DNA of 62,128 bases from Bacillota bacterium (GCA_030526355.1 JAUNDC010000001.1:1-62128), one strand, 5' to 3'; shown: positions 24,080 to 33,887, counted from the first letter of the stretch. Numbers and translations are program-made. Notes: generated by a model from the sequence alone, not told the origin.

Positions 24080-26152
24080 ATGGAAAACAAATATGGGCTG
24101 ACGAGAGTGATATCTCCTCCGCAGGTTTTTCCTGCATCTGCATGGCAGCTGGATAACAGCAGAGCCCTCAGAAGCGGTGAGTTGAGAATCAGTATAAGGC
24201 GCATACACATTGAAGGAACGAGCTTTCGGCAGATATGCCAGGAAGCTAATTACGATGAAGAGATAATCAAGGAAAAAATCAAGGACATCGTGATCAAACG
24301 AGGCAAGATGCATAATCCGGTGACAGATACAGGAGGGCTGCTGTATGGCGTGATAGACGAGATTGCCCCTGACTATAACAATGTAAAGGGCTTTGAACCG
24401 GGAGAAGAGGTGATATGCAACACATCTCTGGCGGGAATGCCCCTTTACATAGACAGAATAAACAAAGTGGATAAAATGTATACCCAGGTGGAAGCAGAAG
24501 GATATGCTATCGTGCTGCCGGGCACGCCGGTGATAAGAAAACCAGCAAACCTGCCTATTGATCTGCTGCTGTTCACATTCAATGAATCAGGTACACTTTA
24601 CAATGTGAGCAAGGCTGCTGCCGGGAAGAAACGTTTTGCCGTTGTAGGGAACAACGCCATGATGACACTGCTTTTCGGATATACCATCAGGAAAACAGCC
24701 GGAGAGGACGCCTTGATTTACGGATTGATGGACGAGAAGACAGAGCTGCTGCTCAAAGGTAAAGGCATAGATGAGCTTACGGACAAGGTCTTTACAGAAG
24801 TTACATATCATAATCTGCTGAGACCAGTGGACTGTCTGAGAACCTTCAAGAAATATCCACTTGTTGATATGACGGTGAACTGCTCGGATATACCAGGAGC
24901 GGAAACCGTCAACGTCATGGCCACAAAATCAGGCGGAACCGTGATTTTTGCCAACTTTATAAGCAATTACAATATCGCGCTATATGTAACAGAATCCATA
25001 TCCAGAGACCTTAAGATACAATGTGCCGATGGATACCTGGAGGAATATGACGAATACGATTTCGAGATTGTAAAGGAGCTGGCACCTTACTTCAAGGACG
25101 CAGAAGTAAAAACGGACAGGATAAGAAAGAGGGGAGCATCAGCTGATTTGCAGACAGCAGGCTTTGACAGCTATAATCACTTTGATGTGTCTATGGCTGA
25201 GGATTTCATAGCAGTGAGCAGGAGCATGCATACTGTAATGAAAGAAATCATGAGCGTGTCAAAATATGACTGTAACGTGCTGATTACAGGAGAAACAGGC
25301 GTCGGCAAAGATAAGGTCGCCAATATGATACAGAAAAACAGCTCCAGAAAAGTGCAGCCGTTTATTAAAATAAACTGTGCATCTATCTCGCCGAATCTTA
25401 TTGAATCGGAGTTTTTTGGATACGAGAAGGGAGCATTCACCGGAGCTAATGCAGCAGGTAAAAAAGGCCTGTTTGAAGCGGCCGATAACGGTGTGATATT
25501 CCTGGACGAAGTAGGAGAGCTGCCACTTGACATTCAGGCCAAGCTGCTGAGAGTCATACAGGATGGCGAATTCATCAGAGTGGGCGGCACTGTTCCCGTG
25601 AAAACCAATGTCAGGATAATATCCGCAACAAACCGTGACCTTGAAGAACAGGTAGAGAAAAAACAGTTCAGACGAGACCTGTATTACAGACTTAACGTAT
25701 TCCCGATAAAGGTTCCGGCGCTGAGTGAGCGGCGGGACGATATACCACCACTTACAGACCTTTTTATCAGAAAATACAATGAAAAATTCGGCGTAAGCAA
25801 GGAAATCGACGACGACGCCAGGGAATATCTGAGAAACTGCGACTGGCCGGGAAATATCAGGGAACTGGAGAATGTAGTACAGAGACTGATGATATCATGT
25901 AAAGGGGACACTATCACGGTGCTGGACGTTATGAAGGAGCTGCACTCGGATGTTCTTGAGAACGTGAGCCTTGAACTGACGGAGGAACAGAAAAACAGCG
26001 AGACTCTGAACCTTGGACAGCTGGTGGAAAGCTTCGAGAAAAATATCATCAGGTATGCCTGCGAAAAGCATGGCTCCACCAGAAAAGCAGCGAAAGCCAT
26101 AGGAATAAGCCAGACTCAGCTGGTAAGAAAAAAGAATAAATATGAGCTGTAA
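24080..26152 (+). CDS. sigma-54-dependent activator with a Kdd-like sensor domain
   Basis: 690 residues. Residues 1-~345 are homologous to Kdd, the product of kdd two kilobases downstream: [11 protein letters not shown] matches HRVIEPKGVLPQP, and [34 protein letters not shown] matches HKNPWTGSGGMLIGTVKEIGPAYVGDLKVGDKI. The glycine-rich NAD site GGGGKSG of Kdd is replaced by GNNAMMT, so it is probably not an enzyme. Residues ~380-610 are the AAA+ domain: GETGVGKD (Walker A), the GAFTGA loop that contacts sigma-54, [10 protein letters not shown] (Walker B) and [13 protein letters not shown]. The C-terminus is a Fis-type helix-turn-helix ([20 protein letters not shown]). Inferred role: senses a lysine-pathway intermediate and activates kal and kdd-kam. 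Confidence 0.9.
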   Translation: MENKYGLTRVISPPQVFPASAWQLDNSRALRSGELRISIRRIHIEGTSFRQICQEANYDEEIIKEKIKDIVIKRGKMHNPVTDTGGLLYGVIDEIAPDYNNVKGFEPGEEVICNTSLAGMPLYIDRINKVDKMYTQVEAEGYAIVLPGTPVIRKPANLPIDLLLFTFNESGTLYNVSKAAAGKKRFAVVGNNAMMTLLFGYTIRKTAGEDALIYGLMDEKTELLLKGKGIDELTDKVFTEVTYHNLLRPVDCLRTFKKYPLVDMTVNCSDIPGAETVNVMATKSGGTVIFANFISNYNIALYVTESISRDLKIQCADGYLEEYDEYDFEIVKELAPYFKDAEVKTDRIRKRGASADLQTAGFDSYNHFDVSMAEDFIAVSRSMHTVMKEIMSVSKYDCNVLITGETGVGKDKVANMIQKNSSRKVQPFIKINCASISPNLIESEFFGYEKGAFTGANAAGKKGLFEAADNGVIFLDEVGELPLDIQAKLLRVIQDGEFIRVGGTVPVKTNVRIISATNRDLEEQVEKKQFRRDLYYRLNVFPIKVPALSERRDDIPPLTDLFIRKYNEKFGVSKEIDDDAREYLRNCDWPGNIRELENVVQRLMISCKGDTITVLDVMKELHSDVLENVSLELTEEQKNSETLNLGQLVESFEKNIIRYACEKHGSTRKAAKAIGISQTQLVRKKNKYEL

Positions 26153-26212
26153 AACGCACGTGATGTGTAGGGGATAAGGCGTTCTGAACGTCGAACCGAA
26201 AACGCATCACAC

Positions 26213-26262
26213 AAAGAGCGGGTTTTGAACAGATTTGTGTTCAAAACCCGCTCTTTCTTTTT
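26213..26262 (+). terminator. rho-independent terminator after the activator gene
   Basis: A perfect 18-bp stem AAAGAGCGGGTTTTGAAC / GTTCAAAACCCGCTCTTT (26213-26230 and 26239-26256) with a pyrimidine/T-rich tail. It insulates the activator gene from the kdd operon, whose own promoter lies 100 bp further on. Confidence 0.9.
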
Positions 26263-26361
26263 CTGGAATCTTGAACAACGGGCGGAGCACCAGATGCGGG
26301 AATATTCAAATTCCAACGTTGATTTCTCTGGATTCTGATAAATTTGAAAGTTTTGGAGCGG

Positions 26362-26377
26362 TGGCACACAACTTGCT
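26362..26377 (+). promoter_or_regulatory. sigma-54 (-24/-12) promoter of the kdd-kam operon
   Basis: TGGCAC-ACAAC-TTGCT, exact -24/-12 consensus with GG (26363-26364) and GC (26375-26376) ten bases apart. The start would be near 26389, about 80 bases ahead of kdd. I did not find a clear copy of the 42-bp repeat here, so the activator may act from the kal side by looping or use a diverged site. Confidence 0.92.
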
Positions 26378-26468
26378 ATATTATTAGGCAAGATGTGGTT
26401 AAAGTTTTTTCACAATGATGTGCATAAAACAAAAAGAAAATAAATAGTTTTTTGAGGAGGAATTAAAA

Positions 26469-27536
26469 ATGAAAAAAGGATGCCCTTACGGAACACACAG
26501 AGTTATCGAGCCTAAAGGTGTACTGCCGCAGCCAGCGGATGTTATCGACAACACTATGGAAATCTACGACAACGAAGTTCTCATCGACGTAAAGACTTTA
26601 AATATAGACTCCGCTTCATTTACTGAAATCGTAAGAAGATCATGTGACGGCAAGAAGCCTGCAGATATTGAAGGCGATGAAGAAGCAATGAACAAGGTTA
26701 AGGAAACCATGAAAGCAATAGTTGCCAAAGCTGGAAAGCACAAGAATCCATGGACCGGTTCAGGCGGAATGCTTATCGGAACAGTTAAGGAAATCGGACC
26801 AGCTTATGTTGGAGATCTTAAGGTTGGTGACAAGATCGCAACACTGGTATCACTGTCACTTACACCTCTCGTAATTGAAGAGATCCATGAAATGAGACCA
26901 ACTATCGACCAGGTTGATATAACAGGTCAGGCTATCCTGTTCCAGAGCGGTATCTATGCGGTACTTCCTGATGACATGCCTGAAGGCCTTGCTCTTTCAG
27001 CTCTTGACGTAGCAGGAGCACCAGCTCAGGCAGCCAAGCTGGCTAAGCCGGGAGACACTATTCTGGTTATAGGCGGAGGCGGCAAATCAGGACTGCTCTG
27101 CCTGTATGAAGCAAAGAAGAGAGCAGGAGTTACAGGTAAGGTTATCTGTGCAGCAGGTTCACAGAAATCAGAGGACAGAGCCAGAAAGCTGGATCTTGCA
27201 GATGAATACTTCCACATGGACGCAACTGATGCAGTAGGAATGTACAACAAGATCATGGAGCTGACAGACGGCAAGCTTTGTGACGTTGTTATCAACTGTG
27301 TAAATATCGAAAACACAGAAATGGCATCAATTCTGTCATGCAAGGACGATGGAACAGTTTACTTCTTCTCGATGGCAACTAATTTCACAAAGGCAGCTCT
27401 AGGTGCAGAAGGTGTAGGCAAGGACGTAAACATGATCGTAGGAAACGGTTACACTAAGGGCCATGCAGCTATTACTCTGCAGGTTCTCAGGGAGCATGAG
27501 GGACTTAGAAATCTGTTCGCTGAAATGTACGCATAA
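26469..27536 (+). CDS. kdd: L-erythro-3,5-diaminohexanoate dehydrogenase
   Basis: Oxidatively deaminates 3,5-diaminohexanoate to 5-amino-3-oxohexanoate with NAD(P)+, third step of lysine fermentation. The 355-residue protein of the medium-chain dehydrogenase type has KGCPYGTHRVIEPKGVLPQPADVID at the start, a central NPWTGSGGMLIGTVKEIGP, and Rossmann motif TILVIGGGGKSGLLCLYEAKKRAG. The ending VGNGYTKGHAAITLQVLREHEGLR is also characteristic. Order kdd-kamA-kamD-kamE agrees with known clusters. Strong GGAGG ribosome site at 26456-26460. Confidence 0.95.
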   Translation: MKKGCPYGTHRVIEPKGVLPQPADVIDNTMEIYDNEVLIDVKTLNIDSASFTEIVRRSCDGKKPADIEGDEEAMNKVKETMKAIVAKAGKHKNPWTGSGGMLIGTVKEIGPAYVGDLKVGDKIATLVSLSLTPLVIEEIHEMRPTIDQVDITGQAILFQSGIYAVLPDDMPEGLALSALDVAGAPAQAAKLAKPGDTILVIGGGGKSGLLCLYEAKKRAGVTGKVICAAGSQKSEDRARKLDLADEYFHMDATDAVGMYNKIMELTDGKLCDVVINCVNIENTEMASILSCKDDGTVYFFSMATNFTKAALGAEGVGKDVNMIVGNGYTKGHAAITLQVLREHEGLRNLFAEMYA

Positions 27537-27573
27537 AGCGGAGCATCCCCTTAATTTCGAAAGGAGACATTAA

Positions 27574-28833
27574 ATGGCTATTAGAAACTGGAAAGACATT
27601 CCATTATGGAAAGATGTAACTGATGAACAGTGGAACGATTGGCACTGGCAGGTAAGCAACAGACTTAACACTGTGGATCAGATCAAACAGGTTGTCAACC
27701 TGACAGCCGAAGAAGAGGCTGATATTGCTAAGGTTATGGATGGATTCAGAGTAGGCATCACTCCATATTATGCATCATTGATGGATCCTGATGATCCGGG
27801 CTGCCCGGTAAGAAGACAGGCGGTTCCTATCCTGGAAGAAACCCACAGATCAGAAGCCGATATGCTGGATCCGCTCCATGAGGATGAAGACTCCCCGGCA
27901 CCGGGACTTACCCACAGATATCCGGACAGAGTTCTTTTCCTTATTACCGACCAGTGTTCAATGTACTGCAGACACTGCACCAGAAGAAGACTGGCAGGGG
28001 AAACTGACGGAGCAAGAAGCATGGATGATATAAATGCATGTATCGACTATATCAGAAGAACTCCTGTTGTAAGAGATGTACTTCTCTCAGGCGGAGACTG
28101 CCTCTGTGTAGAGGATGATGTGCTTGAATATATTATCAGCGAGCTGAGAAAAATAGAACATGTGGAAATCGTCAGACTCGGTTCCAGAACTCCTGTGGTA
28201 ATGCCGCAGAGAATAACAGATGACCTTTGCAATATGCTTAAGAAATATCATCCAATATGGCTGAACACACATTTCAACCATCCTAAGGAAATGACTCCTG
28301 AGGCAATGGAAGCATGCAGGAAGCTGGCAGATGCAGGCATTCCTCTCGGAAACCAGTCAGTGCTCCTGAGGGGAGTAAACGATGATGTGCATGTAATGAG
28401 AAATCTGATGCATGCACTGGTTAAGAACAGGGTAAGACCTTATTATATTTATCAGTGTGATCTGTCGCTTGGAATCGAACACTTCAGAACACCTGTATCA
28501 AAGGGTATTGAGATAATAGAAGGACTTAGAGGACATACATCAGGATATGCAGTTCCAACATTCGTTGTTGATGCACCGGGAGGCGGAGGCAAGACACCGG
28601 TAATGCCTCAGTATGTGATTTCACAGACTCCTGATAAGATAATTCTCAGGAATTATGAGGGTGTCATCACTACATATACAGAGCCTGTAGGACTGCCTCC
28701 GCTTAAATGCAGTTATGAAGGCTGCAAGGATGTAGAAGGATATCATTATGAGGGCGTTGCCGGACTGGCACAGGGTGAGAGAATGTCGATGGAGCCTAAC
28801 GGACTACTGAGACATGAAAGAAACAAGAAATAA
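27574..28833 (+). CDS. kamA: L-lysine 2,3-aminomutase (radical SAM, PLP)
   Basis: Converts L-lysine to L-beta-lysine, first step of the pathway. 419 residues. The radical-SAM cluster ligands are in DQCSMYCRHCTRRRL (CxxxCxxC), and DVLLSGGDCL corresponds to the SAM-binding GGE-like region. The PLP lysine is in VDAPGGGGKTPVMPQY. C-terminal cysteines in LKCSYEGCKDVEGYHYEG match the zinc site of the clostridial enzyme. N-terminal WNDWHWQVSNRL is typical. Length equals the 416-residue Clostridium subterminale enzyme closely. Preceded by AAAGGAG. Confidence 0.97.
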   Translation: MAIRNWKDIPLWKDVTDEQWNDWHWQVSNRLNTVDQIKQVVNLTAEEEADIAKVMDGFRVGITPYYASLMDPDDPGCPVRRQAVPILEETHRSEADMLDPLHEDEDSPAPGLTHRYPDRVLFLITDQCSMYCRHCTRRRLAGETDGARSMDDINACIDYIRRTPVVRDVLLSGGDCLCVEDDVLEYIISELRKIEHVEIVRLGSRTPVVMPQRITDDLCNMLKKYHPIWLNTHFNHPKEMTPEAMEACRKLADAGIPLGNQSVLLRGVNDDVHVMRNLMHALVKNRVRPYYIYQCDLSLGIEHFRTPVSKGIEIIEGLRGHTSGYAVPTFVVDAPGGGGKTPVMPQYVISQTPDKIILRNYEGVITTYTEPVGLPPLKCSYEGCKDVEGYHYEGVAGLAQGERMSMEPNGLLRHERNKK

Positions 28834-28866
28834 TTCAGCAGGAAAATATAAAGCAGGAAGAGAAAT

Positions 28867-29883
28867 ATGTATTTACTTGAGGAACTTTCACAGAAATATA
28901 GAACGGTATCAATAGTAGGCATGGCCAAAAATGCCGGCAAAACGACAGCTCTCAATTACCTGATTGAAGAGGCTATTGATGAGGGTATCGTGCTGGGAAT
29001 TACATCAACAGGCCGCGACGGGGAGAATACCGATCTGGTAACGGGTACAGACAAACCCCGCGTATTTCTCGATGCAGACACCATAGTATCGGTGCCTGAG
29101 AAGCTTTATGAACTGGCAGATGCAGGACTTGAGATTCTTAGAATGACTGAATACGGCTCTTCACTGGGACGGATAATGCTGTGCAGAGTCGTTACCAGCG
29201 GGTATGTTCAGGTCGCAGGTCCTGTGATAAATGCCAGCCATGCGAAAATGTGCGATGAAATGTTCGAGTATGGAGCGGAGCTGGTTCTGATAGATGGAGC
29301 AATAGATCGAAAATCCATAGCAGCTCCCGAAACCTCTGACGCGATAATACTTTCCACAGGTGCCGTGCTGTCGCGAAGCATGAAAAAGGTAATAGAGGAA
29401 ACGGCACATACCGTAGGCCTCTACAGGCTGCCTGTGATGGAAGACGGGGAGGACAGAAGGCTGATACTCGAAAACCTGTCAAAAGAACAGCTGATGATGA
29501 TCGGCGGCCAAGATGCAAGGCTGCTGGACCGCAAGACAGGCCTGGGAGCAGGTAAATATCTGGATGGCGAAATCGATGAGGATACCAGGTATATTTTTGT
29601 ACCGGGTGCATTTACTCAAAGTGTCATAGCAGATATAAACCCAGCCAGACTCAGACAGGTTACATTCGTGCTCAAGGACCCTACAAGGATATTCATAGAT
29701 TCCGTATCCTGGAGCCAGTTGAGGAAAAAGGGCCTCAAGGTTGAAGTGCTTGCGGCTATAGAGGTTGCTGCAATAACGGTAAACCCGTCGGCTCCGGGCG
29801 GATACGCATTTGATCATGAGGAATTATTAAGAGGTATGCAGGACGCGATTCCGGATATCCCGGTTATAGATGTGATGCTGTAA
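28867..29883 (+). CDS. P-loop protein of the lysine aminomutase operon, unknown function
   Basis: 338 residues with an N-terminal Walker A GMAKNAGKTTALNYL (residues ~18-32) and a likely Walker B around ELVLIDGAIDRK. I recognise no catalytic domain beyond the nucleotide-binding fold. The same kind of gene sits between kamA and the MutS-like gene in other lysine clusters, where it carries names such as kamB in some annotations (from memory). It lies 33 bp after kamA and 11 bp before the MutS-like gene. Conserved position beside the B12-dependent KamDE suggests a chaperone or cofactor-exchange role, similar in principle to reactivating factors of other B12 enzymes. This is inference only. Confidence 0.75.
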   Translation: MYLLEELSQKYRTVSIVGMAKNAGKTTALNYLIEEAIDEGIVLGITSTGRDGENTDLVTGTDKPRVFLDADTIVSVPEKLYELADAGLEILRMTEYGSSLGRIMLCRVVTSGYVQVAGPVINASHAKMCDEMFEYGAELVLIDGAIDRKSIAAPETSDAIILSTGAVLSRSMKKVIEETAHTVGLYRLPVMEDGEDRRLILENLSKEQLMMIGGQDARLLDRKTGLGAGKYLDGEIDEDTRYIFVPGAFTQSVIADINPARLRQVTFVLKDPTRIFIDSVSWSQLRKKGLKVEVLAAIEVAAITVNPSAPGGYAFDHEELLRGMQDAIPDIPVIDVML

Positions 29884-29894
29884 AGGGGAAGTTT

Positions 29895-31529
29895 ATGGCT
29901 GTTGTGAAACGATTAGCGAACGTGAAAACAAGAAGGGAAACAAGTCTTGACTATGTGGTTTCTGCTGTAAATATACTTACTCCTTTCGGAACAAAGCAGA
30001 TCAAGGAGCAGAAGCCGTTTCTTCCGGGGCAGGAAGCAGAGCTCAGAACAGAGCTTTTGAGAGTTCAGGCGATGATGGATATAGCATTGCTTAACCCCAA
30101 GGAAATCGGACTTATTCAGGAAACATTCATGATGATGAAGGACAATACCTTTACTATTGAGCGAAGCGGAAGCTCGGTATTGTCCGTTGTGGAAATATTT
30201 GAAATCAAGAGTCTGCTTCTGCAGATGGAAAAAATCAGAACACTTTCGGTGAAGCTGGGTTTTCCGGAAGAATTTATCCCGGACGATACGTCGGAACTTC
30301 TGGACATCCTTGATCCGGGGAGAGACAGACTGAATACATTTTACATTTATGACGTGTTTTCCGAAAAACTGGGAGAATTCAGAAGAGAAAAAAAGGAAAC
30401 CGACAGAGCTTTGAGAAGGGCTCAGAAGGCTCTTAAGGAGATCGTAAAGGATAAGTACGGAGTGTCGCTGACTCCAAAATTCGAGGTGGTCATATCCAAA
30501 AGCGATCCCCAGAGTATAAAAATGATTAGTGAGATTACGGAACTTATCAGGTCGGACGAAGATTATATGTCAGTGACCTTTTCGCTGGCACCAACTGAGG
30601 AGACTGATGCTCTGATAAAAAGGGGAGACGAGCTGATGACTCTTATCGAGGAGGAGGAGCTTGAGGTAAGGGGCAGGCTGTCCGGTCAGATATCGGGATA
30701 TGGGGAGAAGCTGCTGAGAAACTGCAGCATAATAGGAAAGCTTGATATAACTCTTGCAAAGGCTCTTTACGCAGATAAGCATAATTGTGTGATGCCGGAG
30801 ATAACTGAAGAACACTTAGTTGAGTTCACAGATGGAAGGCATCTGCAGGTCGAGAGTATTCTCAGAGAAAAGGGCAAGGAATACTGCCCGGTCAGCATTG
30901 CTCTGCGTGACGGGGTGACCTGCATAACAGGTGCTAATATGGGCGGTAAGACTATTTCCCTGAAGCTGGTGGGAATGGTGGCGATACTTGCGCAGTACGG
31001 ATTCTTTGTACCGTGCGGCAGTGCCAGGGTAGGACTTTCCAACTATATGCAGATACTCATCGGGGACAGCCAGTCTATAGAAAGGGGTCTGTCGAGCTTC
31101 GGCAGTGAGATGGAGGAGCTGAAGGAGATTCTCGATAACGGCAGAGAGCGTTCCCTGATTCTGATAGACGAAATAGCCAGCGGAACAAATCCGGCAGAAG
31201 GTCTGGCTCTGACAAAGAGTCTGGTGGACTATCTGAAGACAAAAGCATATATAACCTTGATTACCACTCACTTCGAAACAGTGACTGAGGATGTGGATGT
31301 CAGGAATATGCAGGTGAGAGGTCTGGCGGGAGCTGATTTCGGCAGGCTGGATAAGGAAATAAGATATGCCGGCAGGAAAGAGCGCATAGATATCATATCC
31401 AGATATATGGACTATCGCCTCGTGCTTGTGGAGGATTCGGCGGAAATCCCCAAGGATGCACTGAATATTGCCAAAATGCTGGGCATAGACAGAGACATTA
31501 TAGAGAAGGCGAAGGAATACATGAAGTAA
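29895..31529 (+). CDS. MutS-family ATPase of the lysine aminomutase operon
   Basis: 544 residues. The C-terminal third is a MutS domain V ATPase: TCITGANMGGKT (Walker A), GDSQSIERGLSSFGSEM, SLILIDEIASGTNPAEG (Walker B) and TLITTHFE. The N-terminal part has the helical core/lever of MutS, but there is no mismatch-recognition domain with a Phe-X-Glu motif and no MutS2 Smr domain. That makes a general mismatch-repair role unlikely. It is found in lysine fermentation clusters next to kamD (kamC in some annotations, from memory). With the preceding P-loop protein it may recycle inactivated lysine 5,6-aminomutase. That function is a hypothesis. Confidence 0.8.
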   Translation: MAVVKRLANVKTRRETSLDYVVSAVNILTPFGTKQIKEQKPFLPGQEAELRTELLRVQAMMDIALLNPKEIGLIQETFMMMKDNTFTIERSGSSVLSVVEIFEIKSLLLQMEKIRTLSVKLGFPEEFIPDDTSELLDILDPGRDRLNTFYIYDVFSEKLGEFRREKKETDRALRRAQKALKEIVKDKYGVSLTPKFEVVISKSDPQSIKMISEITELIRSDEDYMSVTFSLAPTEETDALIKRGDELMTLIEEEELEVRGRLSGQISGYGEKLLRNCSIIGKLDITLAKALYADKHNCVMPEITEEHLVEFTDGRHLQVESILREKGKEYCPVSIALRDGVTCITGANMGGKTISLKLVGMVAILAQYGFFVPCGSARVGLSNYMQILIGDSQSIERGLSSFGSEMEELKEILDNGRERSLILIDEIASGTNPAEGLALTKSLVDYLKTKAYITLITTHFETVTEDVDVRNMQVRGLAGADFGRLDKEIRYAGRKERIDIISRYMDYRLVLVEDSAEIPKDALNIAKMLGIDRDIIEKAKEYMK

Positions 31530-31541
31530 AGGAGAAAAAGG

Positions 31542-33098
31542 ATGAAAAGCAAACTTAACCTGGATCCTAAAGTAATCGACAGTGCACGTTCATGTGCCGG
31601 CAGAATTGCTAAGAGTATGCAGGAATTCATCGACAGGCATACTACTGTCAGCACAGAACGAACAGTTCTGAGACTGCTGGGTGTTGACGGCATAGATGAT
31701 GTTGAAACACCGTTGCCGAATGTTGTGGTTGATCAGATAAAAGATGCGGGCGGTCTGTCAAGAGGTGTGGCTTACTGGATGGGTAATGCTATGATTCAGA
31801 CAGGCAAGACTCCGCAGGAAATTGCAGAGGAAATGGCTGCGGGAGATCTTGATATCACCAAGCTGCCTCTGGCATCAGCCAAGGAAGCTGAAGAAAAGAT
31901 AATGCCTACTGTTCTTGAGGCTCTCAAAACCATCAGACAGCAGACTGAGAAGAGAAACAATTATCTGGCAACAATCGGAGAAGGCAGGAAGCCTTACCTC
32001 TATGTTATCGTAGCTACAGGAAATATTTATGAGGACGTTGTTCAGGCACAGGCTGCTGCTCGTCAGGGCGCTGATATAATTGCAGTTATCAGAACCACAG
32101 CACAGTCGTTGCTGGACTATGTGCCTTATGGCCCTACAACAGAGGGCTTCGGCGGTACATACGCTACACAGGAGAATTTCAGAATCATGAGAAAGGCTCT
32201 TGACGAGGTTGGTGAAGAGGTAGGCAGGTATATCAGATTGTGCAACTATTCTTCAGGAATGTGCATGCCTGAAATCGCAGCTATGGGTGCGATAGAAAGG
32301 CTGGACGTAATGCTCAACGATGCGCTTTACGGAATTCTCTTCAGGGATATCAACATGCAGAGAACTCTGGTTGACCAGTACTTCTCAAGAGTAATCATCG
32401 GATATTGCGATATAATCTTCAACTCAGGAGAGGACAATTATCTGACTACAGATGATGCCTTTGAGTCGGCACATACAGTACTTGCGTCTCAGTTTATCAA
32501 TGAACAGTTTGCAGTACTGGCAAATGTAAAAGAAGAACAGATGGGTCTTGGTCATGCGTTTGAGATGGATCCTGACATCGAGAATGGATTCCTTTACGAG
32601 CTTGCTCAGGCAATCATGGCGAGAGAGATTTTTCCTAAGGCTCCGCTCAAGTACATGCCGCCGACAAAATTCATGACAGGCAATATTTTCAAGGGACATA
32701 TCCAGGATGCGCTTTTCAATCTGATTGCAGTGTGGTCAGGTCAGTCCCTGCAGCTGCTGGGAATGCTGACTGAGGCTATACATACTCCTCATATGCATGA
32801 CAGATACCTTTCAATAGAAAACGCACAGTACATTTTCAATAATGCGAGAGATATCGGCTCGGAAGTTGAATTCAAAGAAGGTGGTATCATCCAGAAGAGA
32901 GCTCAGTTTGTTCTCGGAGAGGCAAACAAGCTGCTTCATGAAATAGAGGAAGAGGGTCTCTTCGCGACTATCGAGCAGGGCAAGTTCGGTGGTGTAAAGA
33001 GAGCCAGAGACGGAGGCAAGGGTCTTGAGGGCGTTTGCGTCAAGGATGATGAGTACTTCAATCCGTTTATTCCGCTTATGTTGGGAGGTGCTGAATAA
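31542..33098 (+). CDS. kamD: lysine 5,6-aminomutase, alpha subunit
   Basis: Large subunit of the adenosylcobalamin/PLP enzyme that turns beta-lysine (or D-lysine) into 3,5-diaminohexanoate (2,5 for D-lysine). 518 residues, matching known KamD (about 516). It forms a TIM-barrel-like substrate domain; recognisable stretches are KLNLDPKVIDSARSCAGRIA, YVIVATGNIYEDVVQAQAAARQGADIIAVIRTTAQSLLDYVPYGPTTEGFGGT and GYCDIIFNSGEDNYLTT. Its stop overlaps the kamE start (TAATG), so the two subunits are made together. Confidence 0.97.
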   Translation: MKSKLNLDPKVIDSARSCAGRIAKSMQEFIDRHTTVSTERTVLRLLGVDGIDDVETPLPNVVVDQIKDAGGLSRGVAYWMGNAMIQTGKTPQEIAEEMAAGDLDITKLPLASAKEAEEKIMPTVLEALKTIRQQTEKRNNYLATIGEGRKPYLYVIVATGNIYEDVVQAQAAARQGADIIAVIRTTAQSLLDYVPYGPTTEGFGGTYATQENFRIMRKALDEVGEEVGRYIRLCNYSSGMCMPEIAAMGAIERLDVMLNDALYGILFRDINMQRTLVDQYFSRVIIGYCDIIFNSGEDNYLTTDDAFESAHTVLASQFINEQFAVLANVKEEQMGLGHAFEMDPDIENGFLYELAQAIMAREIFPKAPLKYMPPTKFMTGNIFKGHIQDALFNLIAVWSGQSLQLLGMLTEAIHTPHMHDRYLSIENAQYIFNNARDIGSEVEFKEGGIIQKRAQFVLGEANKLLHEIEEEGLFATIEQGKFGGVKRARDGGKGLEGVCVKDDEYFNPFIPLMLGGAE

Positions 33099-33868
33099 TG
33101 ACTGCATGCAATACAGCTATCGCACAGGTTGACCTGACTCAGGTTAAGCCTTACGGAGATACACTTAATGACGGTATGATGGAGCTGACGTTCACTCTGC
33201 CTGTTCCTTTTGGAGAAGAGGGCAGTGAAGCGGCGAAAATTCTGGCTAAGAAAATGGGACTTGATGAACCTAATGTGGTTTATTCCAAGAACATGACTGA
33301 TGGATATACATTCTTCGTTGTATACGGCAAGTGTCAGCACACGGTTGATTATACGACGATCAAGGTAACCAAGGTTGAGGTTGATGTAATGGACAGACTT
33401 GAATGTGCTCAGTACATCAAGGACAACATCAAGAGAGAGGTTGTTGTCGTAGGAGCTTCAACAGGGACAGATGCCCATACGGTTGGTATTGATGCCATCA
33501 TGAATATGAAGGGCTTCCATGGACATTTCGGTCTGGAAAGGTACGAGGGAATCAATGCCATCAATATGGGAAGCCAGGTTCCTAACGAAGTGCTTATCCA
33601 GAAGGCAAAGGAAGTGAATGCGGATGCGATTCTGGTATCGCAGACTGTAACTCAGAAGGATGTGCATATCCAAAACCTCACCAATATGGTTGAGCTGCTT
33701 GAGGCAGAAGGGATGAGAGACAAGGTGATTCTGGTATGCGGAGGACCGAGAATATCCCATGAACTTGCTCAGGAGCTGGGTTATGATGCGGGCTTCGGTG
33801 CTCATACGTATGCAGAGCATGTTGCATCCTTCGTACTTACTGAGATAGTAAACAGGAAGATGGTTTAG
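33098..33868 (+). CDS. kamE: lysine 5,6-aminomutase, beta subunit (B12-binding)
   Basis: 256 residues. An N-terminal dimerisation/PLP region precedes the Rossmann-like cobalamin domain. The base-off B12 motif DxHxxG is present as TDAHTVG with His127. Lys138, eleven residues later, matches the spacing of the PLP-Schiff-base lysine in the Clostridium sticklandii enzyme (His133/Lys144), so both cofactor residues are intact. C-terminal VILVCGGPRISHELAQELGYDAGFGAHTYAEHVASF is the rest of the B12 pocket. Followed 20 bp later by atoD. Confidence 0.97.
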   Translation: MTACNTAIAQVDLTQVKPYGDTLNDGMMELTFTLPVPFGEEGSEAAKILAKKMGLDEPNVVYSKNMTDGYTFFVVYGKCQHTVDYTTIKVTKVEVDVMDRLECAQYIKDNIKREVVVVGASTGTDAHTVGIDAIMNMKGFHGHFGLERYEGINAINMGSQVPNEVLIQKAKEVNADAILVSQTVTQKDVHIQNLTNMVELLEAEGMRDKVILVCGGPRISHELAQELGYDAGFGAHTYAEHVASFVLTEIVNRKMV

Positions 33869-33887
33869 GGAAAGGAGGAATCGTGAA

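Noticed and set aside
29895..31529. MutS2 or mismatch-repair MutS
   Set aside because: Only the ATPase and part of the core are present. The mismatch-recognition domain and the Smr domain are missing, and the gene is embedded in the lysine operon.
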